Assembly: GCA_049999765.1 (NCBI GenBank) | Contig: JBNGIQ010009390.1 | Coordinates: forward strand, 30,406 to 94,405 | DNA: 64,000 nt | DNA from: Phaeoceros laevis | Lineage: Eukaryota; Anthocerotophyta; Anthocerotopsida; Notothyladales | Reading direction: 5' to 3' | Shown: positions 57,453 to 64,000 of the stretch, in pieces | Layout of the letters: each line of letters starts with the position of its first letter | Position numbering within the stretch: position 1 is the first letter of the stretch | The notes under the pieces: model-generated | Database searches by the model: none | What the model saw: the letters and a program-made list of their open reading frames with translations, nothing else | What the model was told of the DNA's origin: nothing | Made by a program: the position numbers and the translations under genes

Positions 57453-60400
57453 ATGTGTAGTGTGCGTCGCAGGGCTTCACTGCCTCTCGCTCTGCGGTCG
57501 CCTCAGGTCCACCGCACTTGCTGGTATGTCAAGGACAAGTTCAGTCTCCGGCAGCTGAGGTACGGTCCTTCCTTCGGCTTGTGGAGTTTCGCTTGCTTGA
57601 CGCTCTGGAACAGCGGGCTGTGGTGCCGCATCGCATTTGCCTAGGGATAGTTGACATGGATGGTGGCAGGTTTTGGAGCGGATGGTGGCTTGTGCAGGCC
57701 CGAACTTTGCTCTGATGTAGTTTCTGGTTGCAATTATGTAGCACCTCCCTCGGTGTGCCTTCGGCCACACAGGCTGGCGGGTCGGTGACACTTTGTGCCT
57801 GCAGCTGGTGCCACGCATAGTGGAGGCTGTCAGAATGCCGGATAGCCACCAGGATGCCGATGCTACCACGCGATCCAGCTGGAAAATTTGGGAGATCCGT
57901 GGCAAAGTGCCAGTCCCCAATCCGGTGCGTTTTTTTGTCGACAGTAGCATCAGCCTTCGCCTTCGCAGAATATGGATGCACGTGTAGGTTTGTTTGTTCT
58001 GCTGAGTGCTGTGATGTTTGCAGGGAACTCAAGCTTCGCAAGCTTCTCCAAGCTGACACTTGCATTCGTGTGCACCAGACCGGCGGCAAGTATGATTCTC
58101 TAGATTCTCTAGAATCAGGGTATAAAGACGGAGATAAAGGGCTCGAAGAGCCTTTGCTACACCAAACGGAAGTGTGTCCCATTGATTGGGGTGCAGTAAC
58201 CTTGCTGTGAGCATTACCTCTTGAAGATTTTCTTTCGACGAATTGGAACAGTGGTTCTGCTGGCAGACATACTTGTCCTGATAAGGTGGGCTTTTGGACA
58301 GATTCTTCTTCCCAGCGCTTGGTGGACTGTTGTTTGGATACGACACAGGTGCTACTTCGGGTGCGTCCATCTCTCTCACGGTAACTACCACCTCTCGAAA
58401 TTTTCTACGGATTTGAATGCTGCAGAACGATTAGTCCTCATGTCCTTAGGCCCTGGAGACCTCCCTGGTTTTTTCTGCAGACATAACAGTGGCGTAAAAC
58501 ATGCAGTTGCTGAGAGTAACCACTGTAAACATGCTCTGCTTTTTCCTGGTCGCGTAGGTAAAGGAATACAGTGGGACGAACTGGTACAATCTAGAATCAT
58601 GGCAGACTGGCTTGGTGGTAAGTTCCTTGGGTTCCATGTGGTGTTTGACAAAGCCTGCTGTCTTTCTGCAACCCTGATACTGGTATCAGGTTTATGTCTG
58701 AGCGGCTGGGCATACCTACCTTGCAGGTGAGCGGGTCCCTCTATGGTGCGTTGTTGGGGTCAATTCTGGCATTCCAAATCGCTGACTTATTAGGTGTGTC
58801 TCCATGCCTTGGCCGGCATCTGGACATTTATTGACATTTGAGGTCCAAATGTGTTGATGAATGGTCCTTCCATACTGTTGCAGGCCGGCGTAGAGAATTA
58901 ATCGTGGCATCTATGTTTTACGGATTTGGTGCCCTTCTAACTGCTGTAGCGAACAGCTTTGGTGCGTTGCTCTTTGCACGTTTATTCTTTGGGGTGGGCA
59001 TAGGCTTGGTAAGCAGTTGCAGTCCTATTTTTCGCATTTCTGTATCAGAGCATCATGATCAAAGGACTGGGCTAATTGTGCTGCCGTACCAACTGTTAGG
59101 CTATGCACGCAGCTCCAATGTATATTTCGGAAACTTCCCCTCCCAAGGTTCGAGGGACTCTGATTGCGCTGAAGGAAGCCTTCGTTGTCTTTGGCATGCT
59201 GGTGAGTATGAACTGCCGGGCGAACTCTGTGAAAGGCTCTGTCCACATTGACTGGTTGTTTGTGGACTGCCAATAACGGTTCATTCTCACTTTCCGTTGC
59301 AGCTTGGCTACTTTGTGGGTTCCCTTGAAATTAGCAAGGTTGGAGGTTGGCGGTCTATGTATGGTTTTGCCATGCCCATTGCTATGGTCATGGGTGCCGG
59401 GATGTGGTGCCTTCCGCCATCACCACGCTGGCTGCTATTAGTGGCTGCTCAAGGCAAGGGCAGTGTGGAACAACTCAAAGAAAGGGCTGCATTGTCTATC
59501 CGGAAATGTGGAAGCAGTCAATCGAGCAACCGAGCTGTTGCGGAGAAGATTGAGGAAACATTGGCTTCACTAGAGGGAGGAGAAGTTACTTTTGCCGAGC
59601 TCTTTAGAGGAGTAAATCGCAAAGCCCTCACGGTTGGCACAGGGCTTGTCTTTTTCCAGCAGGTGTGCTTCAGATGTTCGAGCCATCTGCGTGGCTGTGG
59701 AGGCTTGCCTGCTTACCCCAAAACCTGTCGAGACTATCTCTGAACCACCGCAGGAAATTTTTTGTTGATTGCAGGTGACCGGACAACCAAGCGTGTTATA
59801 TTATGCAGCTCCAATTCTCCAGGTGCATACCCTTGCCATTCAGCTTGTGGCTATCTCCTTACCTATCTGGTCAAGTACTGACTGTTTTCTGTGGAAAATG
59901 TAGGCACTGATCCCTTCTTCTTCGCGCGAGCACTCTGGTGGCATCTTAAGTGGAGCTACTGATGGGACCAATCTCTCTGTCGTCGTGGGCTTATTCAAGG
60001 TGGGTGCAGGGAAGACTGCGTTTTTCAGTTATGAGTGGAATGTTTTAGCTGCACATTTATCTAGTGGGGATCCTTGAAGTGGGTCTTCGATGGTCTTGGC
60101 AGCTCGTGATGACTGGGGTGGCAGTGTTCAACGTTGACAAAGTTGGCAGGAGACCTCTTCTGATATCTGGCGTCACCGGAATTGTGAGTGGGAATCCTCA
60201 GCAAGTCCACTCCGTAGTCTTCTGTCCTTGTATGCCACAGAGCTGAACCACGTCCGCCCGCAGGTTATCAGTCTATTCGTCTTGGCATCCTACTACTCCT
60301 TCGCGCAAAGCTTCCCATTCCTGGCTGTGTTGGCGCTGCTGCTCTATGTCGGCTGCTACCAGGTAACGTGCCCTTCTCTGGAGGCGTTGCATTCTTGTCA

Positions 60401-60847
60401 ACCGTAATTCAAGCCATCAAATTCACCAGCAGAACTGGCCGTGATATGCAGGTCTCTTTTGGCCCAATTTCGTGGCTGATGGTGTCTGAAATCTTCCCTC
60501 TCCGATCAAGAGGCCGCGCCCTGAGTCTGACAGCTCTGGTGAACTTCGGCTCCAACGCCGTCGTCGCCTCCGCCCTTGCACCGCTCCAGGTGAAGATCCC
60601 ATTTTCTCCCTCTCCCTTTTTCGAACATCTCGCCCTGCGTGCTCCTTCTTCGATTGCGTCACCTGCGTATGTCTGAAACTTCTCGACCTGGCAGAGTGCG
60701 GTGGGTGAATCAATCACTTTCGTCATATTTGGTGTGATTAGCCTTATTGCCCTCACGTTCATCGTGGTCAGCGTACCCGAGACCAAGGGCCTGAGCTTGG
60801 AGGAGATTGAGGCAAAGCTTCTCGGGCAGAAAGTGGAAGCTTCGTAG
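57453..60847 (+). CDS. Plastid-type sugar/H+ symporter (D-xylose-proton symporter-like), copy 2
   Basis: Fifteen exons at the same positions as copy 1: 57453-57506, 57805-57924, 58079-58206, 58302-58380, 58558-58617, 58727-58793, 58884-59008, 59100-59201, 59303-59662, 59775-59822, 59904-59999, 60103-60183, 60264-60362, 60452-60589, 60695-60847. This gives 569 aa. The N-terminus is unrelated to copy 1 (MCSVRRRASLPLALRSP, Arg/Ser-rich), so targeting may differ. The transporter core is very similar: FFFPALGGLLFGYDTGATSG (Thr where copy 1 has Ile), MYISETSPPKVRGTLIALKE, PETKGLSLEEIEAKLLG. The exon after VLYYAAPILQ is longer (32 versus 21 codons), adding residues in a membrane-span loop. The intron equivalent to the GC-AG intron of copy 1 has a normal GT here. 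Exon 1 is the least certain part. Confidence 0.9.
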
Positions 60848-61701
60848 AGCTCGCAATCCCGCGTTGAGAGAGTCTCTCTACTTCTAGAACTAAATTTGCG
60901 GAAGTGTGAGGCAGACGTCTACCATGTACTTTGGCTGAACTGAATTCAACCTCTAATAAGGAGTTGATCGATCATAGTAATATACTCACACACACACATA
61001 CAGCACATCACTGAAGAGGAAGAATGCGGCATGTGCGCCGGCCGTGGCGATGGAACCAGCACATGGAGCCCTGGCCTGGCCCTTCTCTCTCTCTCAGTGG
61101 CATCCGGCGTTCGCTGCTTGGCACCTGCTGCTCTGTCTCCAACTCTGATCCATCCCTTAGCTGCGAAGTTTCTCTCTCTCTTCGCCGGGAGCGAGCTCAC
61201 TTTGAGGTGAGTTCGCACATTTTGCGTCTTTCTCGTTGCCCTTTGACTTGGAACCCGCGGGTTGGAGTGCGTCGCTGCCCGCGTCCAGCTCCGGGCCCTG
61301 CGGATTGGCCGCTGCAGCTGCACTTGCGGCCATCGGGTTGTGAGAATTTTCACGGCAACGACGTCGTCTGGTCCATCTTTTGGTCCATCAGCACGGGCAG
61401 CTGGTGATGCAGCGTCTTTGACTAGTGTGCCGGGAGCTGGAACGCCGGCCTGCTTCTCCTGCCTCGGCCAATTTCTCTCTCTCTGTGGTCCCTGCAGGGG
61501 ATTAGGAGACGGCAGGTGCAGTGAGAGCATCATATCTCAGGGCCTTGGGGTTGCTAGCCCTGGTCTGTGTCTGACAGGCTGTGGTCCACACTGGTGCGTT
61601 GCTGGCTGGCCTGGCTAGCGCGCTAGGAGGCGGCGTCTGACAGCTCATGGGAGTGCCGGTTGCCACTGTAGTCTAAACGGGAGTCCGCACAGCTGGTGAC
61701 A
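60848..61701 (+). other. Promoter and 5' region of the MAP kinase kinase gene
   Basis: Contains a CA repeat (60987-61002) and several CT/GA-rich runs (about 61084-61096, 61170-61182, 61480-61492), features often found in plant 5' UTRs and promoters. No TATA box is clear. A 195-codon antisense frame (61533-60946) has low-complexity composition and is rejected. Confidence 0.5.
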
Positions 61702-63711
61702 ATGACGGGAAAGAGGCCACCTTCGCTGAACAAGATCACGGTCCCCAAGCAGGCGACCAAAATGGGAGATTACTTGTAAGCAGTGGCTCCTCTAGGGAAT
61801 TGAATTGTTGTGACACATTCTCCTGCCTCTCAGTACCCCCTGCTTGGCAGCAACGGAACTTGCGCTCTGGTGGTTCTGGCTGGGGTAAAAATTGTAGGCA
61901 GTGTGGCTCGTCGCTGCATTGCTGTTGGAATCCTCGTACATGCTGCATTGTCGAAGTGTTCAATTTCGGATACACCTTTATCATGGATTATGCATACTTG
62001 CAGGCCGGGCCTGCTGCTCCTGTCAGGCACCTGTCTCTCTTCCAAGTGTAAGCCTTGTATGTTGTGCTGGCAGGTCGGTCAGTGGGACCTTCCAGGATGG
62101 TGATCTGGTCGTTAACAAGGAAGGTCTCAAGCTTGTTAAGCAGGCAAATGAAGAGGCTGCCAGCGTAAGCTTCTGTAGAAATTGCTGTCCGAATCGACGT
62201 TTTTCCATGTGGGTAGGTTATCTCCCAGTTTCGTAGCCACTGACTCGGCAACTTTGTGGTTCGGTAGCCTGCTGCAGACACCCAAATCACATTGGCCGAC
62301 CTGGAAACCCTTAAGGTCATTGGGAAAGGAAGTGGAGGTGTTGTGCAACTTGTTCGGCACAAATGGACCCATGAGATTTTTGCCTTAAAGGTGGGAATCG
62401 ATGCGGCTCTTCTGCTTTCACAGGTTGCATGTTGTAGATAACGAAGCATCGTTGTGTTCTGAAGTCCGCTTCTTTCATTTGCAGGTCATGCAAATGAACT
62501 TGCAGGAAACTGTGCGGAGGCAGATTGTGCAAGAACTGAAAATCAACCAAGCAACCCAGTGCCCGTATGTTGTTGTGTGTCATCATGCTTTCTACCAAAA
62601 TGGTGCCATATCCATCTTGTTGGAATACATGGATGGTGGATCACTTGCGGATATTGTGAAGCAAGTTAGACAAGTTCCCGAGCCTTACCTCTCAGTCATA
62701 AGTAAGCAGGTTGGTAGACCAATCTGATGAATGCTCCCAAGTTGTGGTTGCTTGTGCAGCAGGAGGTGCAGTATGACGAAATCCCTCTGCCTCTGGCGTG
62801 TCTATATCATGTGCAGGTGCTCCAAGGGCTGCATTATCTCCATCGTGATAGACACATCATTCATCGAGACATCAAGCCATCAAACCTGTTACTGAACTAC
62901 AAGGGGGAGGCCAAGATCACTGACTTCGGTGTCAGTGCAATCCTGGATCATTCAATGGGCCAACGTGAATCTTTTATTGGGACATACACATACATGTCGG
63001 TGCGTATTGGATATTCTGTACCAAATATTAGCTCTGGCATGGAAGAACTCCTAGCATGGAAGCTTTCACAATCCAGGCTTTAGTTGACTGACTGATTCAT
63101 TGACGTTACAGCTGTCATATCGTTTTGATTGTGCAGCCTGAGAGAATAAGTGGCAGCAGTTACACGTACGACAGTGATATTTGGAGTGTTGGACTGACAT
63201 TGTTGGAGTGCGCACTTGGGCGCTTCCCATATCAACGGTGGCTGAGCTTCTATGAGTTGCTGGAAGCAATTGTAGAGCAGCCACCTCCTGTTCCTCCTTC
63301 CGATCAGTTTTCTCCCGAGTTTTGCTCATTCATATCAGGCTGGTAAGATGGGCTGACCTTACGCAAAATATTCGCTTTCCTGCTATTGTGCATTCTGTGG
63401 CGAATTGCTATTCAAGCTGCAGGAAATGATTGCTGCAAAACACCCTGTTTATCGTGTGCTCTTCTTTTGGGCAGTGTGCAGAAAAAGCCCATGGACCGAA
63501 TGACCATTCCACAACTGTTGGTAAGGGTTATGCTTCTGTGCTGAACTGTCCTGAATGGTTGGCTGAAATGGACATTTTGCCAGAGAGTCTTCACTTTCTG
63601 TGCTCCTCTATGCAATTGCAGGAACACCCTTTTATCAAGAAGTACGAAGATGTGGAGATCAGCCTGGCTGAATTGATACCTCCTGCCCCCACTGGTTCCC
63701 AAGTCCCCTGA
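61702..63711 (+). CDS. MKK6: MAP kinase kinase, plant group A (MKK6-like)
   Basis: Eight exons: 61702-61775, 62074-62164, 62268-62390, 62485-62709, 62817-62999, 63137-63342, 63475-63520, 63622-63711. All in phase, giving 345 aa (Arabidopsis MKK6 has 356). The N-terminus [18 protein letters not shown] is the conserved group A leader. Kinase motifs: [17 protein letters not shown], catalytic Lys in [30 protein letters not shown]. The activation loop [11 protein letters not shown] carries the plant S/T-x5-S/T phosphosites. The end [15 protein letters not shown] closes the fold. The enzyme phosphorylates MAP kinases on Thr-x-Tyr; MKK6 in Arabidopsis acts in cytokinesis (with MPK4). The region after GRFPYQ is about ten residues shorter than in Arabidopsis. 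The stop is TGA 63709-63711, inside the window. Confidence 0.93.
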
Positions 63712-64000
63712 TAGATATAACGAAATAGAAGAATTGTCACATAGATCTGGTATAGGTTCTGCTACAAGCCTATCAAGGGTGACACATTTAGCTCAGATAC
63801 ACTATCGATCGACATCTGTTTGCTCTCTAAGGAAAGGACACACAATCGGATGATGTCATGTTCACGGCTCTGCATTAGCGTGAAGGTGAAGTTCTCCGAA
63901 GTCTCTATTTCTAGAAGGTCGGAAGCTTCTGGACAACTGACGATGGAGTCACGCTGAGTCACCACTTTTATTATTCCTGGTCAATGCGAAACCGGATGTT
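63712..64000. other. 3' flank of the MKK gene; no gene seen
   Basis: Presumed 3' UTR followed by intergenic sequence to the window end. Confidence 0.4.

Noticed and set aside
60946-61533. 195-codon antisense frame upstream of the MAP kinase kinase
   Set aside because: Low-complexity Arg/Pro/Ser composition over a CT-rich promoter region. It ends in translated CA-repeat (MCCMCVCEY) and no family is recognised.
62710-62816. Frame through the MKK intron ([17 protein letters not shown])
   Set aside because: The conserved kinase sequence runs directly from SVISKQ to VLQGLHYLH. The segment has clear splice ends and is intronic.

Overview
This is a nuclear window from a streptophyte plant. The genes have many short introns (about 60-220 nt, GT-AG with a few GC-AG) and include plant-specific families: PLS-class PPR, RKF3/SPARK-type receptor kinase, plant MAP2K, OSB-type PDF motif and a chloroplast rhodanese. 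Base composition is balanced. PPR and LRR genes with a compact gene structure fit a seed-free land plant (bryophyte or lycophyte grade) better than a flowering plant, but I cannot name the species.

Layout: (1) 1-1.9 kb, the 3' end of the exocyst gene SEC3. (2) 2-4 kb, decayed PPR-like sequence. (3) 4.8-7.5 kb, an intronless FkbM-like methyltransferase, a broken BTB fragment, and ribosomal protein eS30 with a telo-box/TATA promoter. (4) 8.2-12.2 kb, short tandem repeats, an N gap, a decayed Mutator-like transposase, and a BACK-SPRY gene piece that may be the other half of the BTB fragment. (5) 12.8-19.3 kb, a secreted LRR protein convergent with the lipid carrier SCP2, then a second gap and an intronless F-box gene. 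(6) 19.5-21.6 kb, a PPR pseudogene interrupted by an inverted fragment of the neighbouring F-box gene. (7) 23.8-31.9 kb, an RKF3-like receptor kinase, the rhodanese STR11 with partial direct and inverted copies, and a PPR gene with an OSB-like PDF motif at its N-terminus and one frameshift. (8) 32.8-39 kb, a large two-exon gene (2004 aa) with coiled coil, RING-like zinc finger, long acidic repeat region and a C-terminal SUMO-interacting-type motif. (9) 39-45.7 kb, gene-poor, AT-richer and repetitive DNA. (10) 45.7-52.1 kb, a tomosyn-like R-SNARE/WD40 gene. (11) 53-60.9 kb, two tandem plastid-type sugar/H+ symporter genes. (12) 61.7-63.7 kb, a group A MAP kinase kinase (MKK6-like).

Most genes are housekeeping functions in membrane traffic (SEC3, tomosyn), signalling (RLK, MKK), plastid function (STR11, sugar transporters) and organellar RNA processing (PPR). 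They do not form one pathway. The most unusual material is where duplication has reshaped genes: the STR11 exon-1 copy just upstream of the PDF-PPR gene, the F-box fragment inside the PPR relic, and the RING/SIM repeat protein. Exon boundaries were read by eye from splice sites, reading frame and remembered family conservation. They are not transcript-supported.
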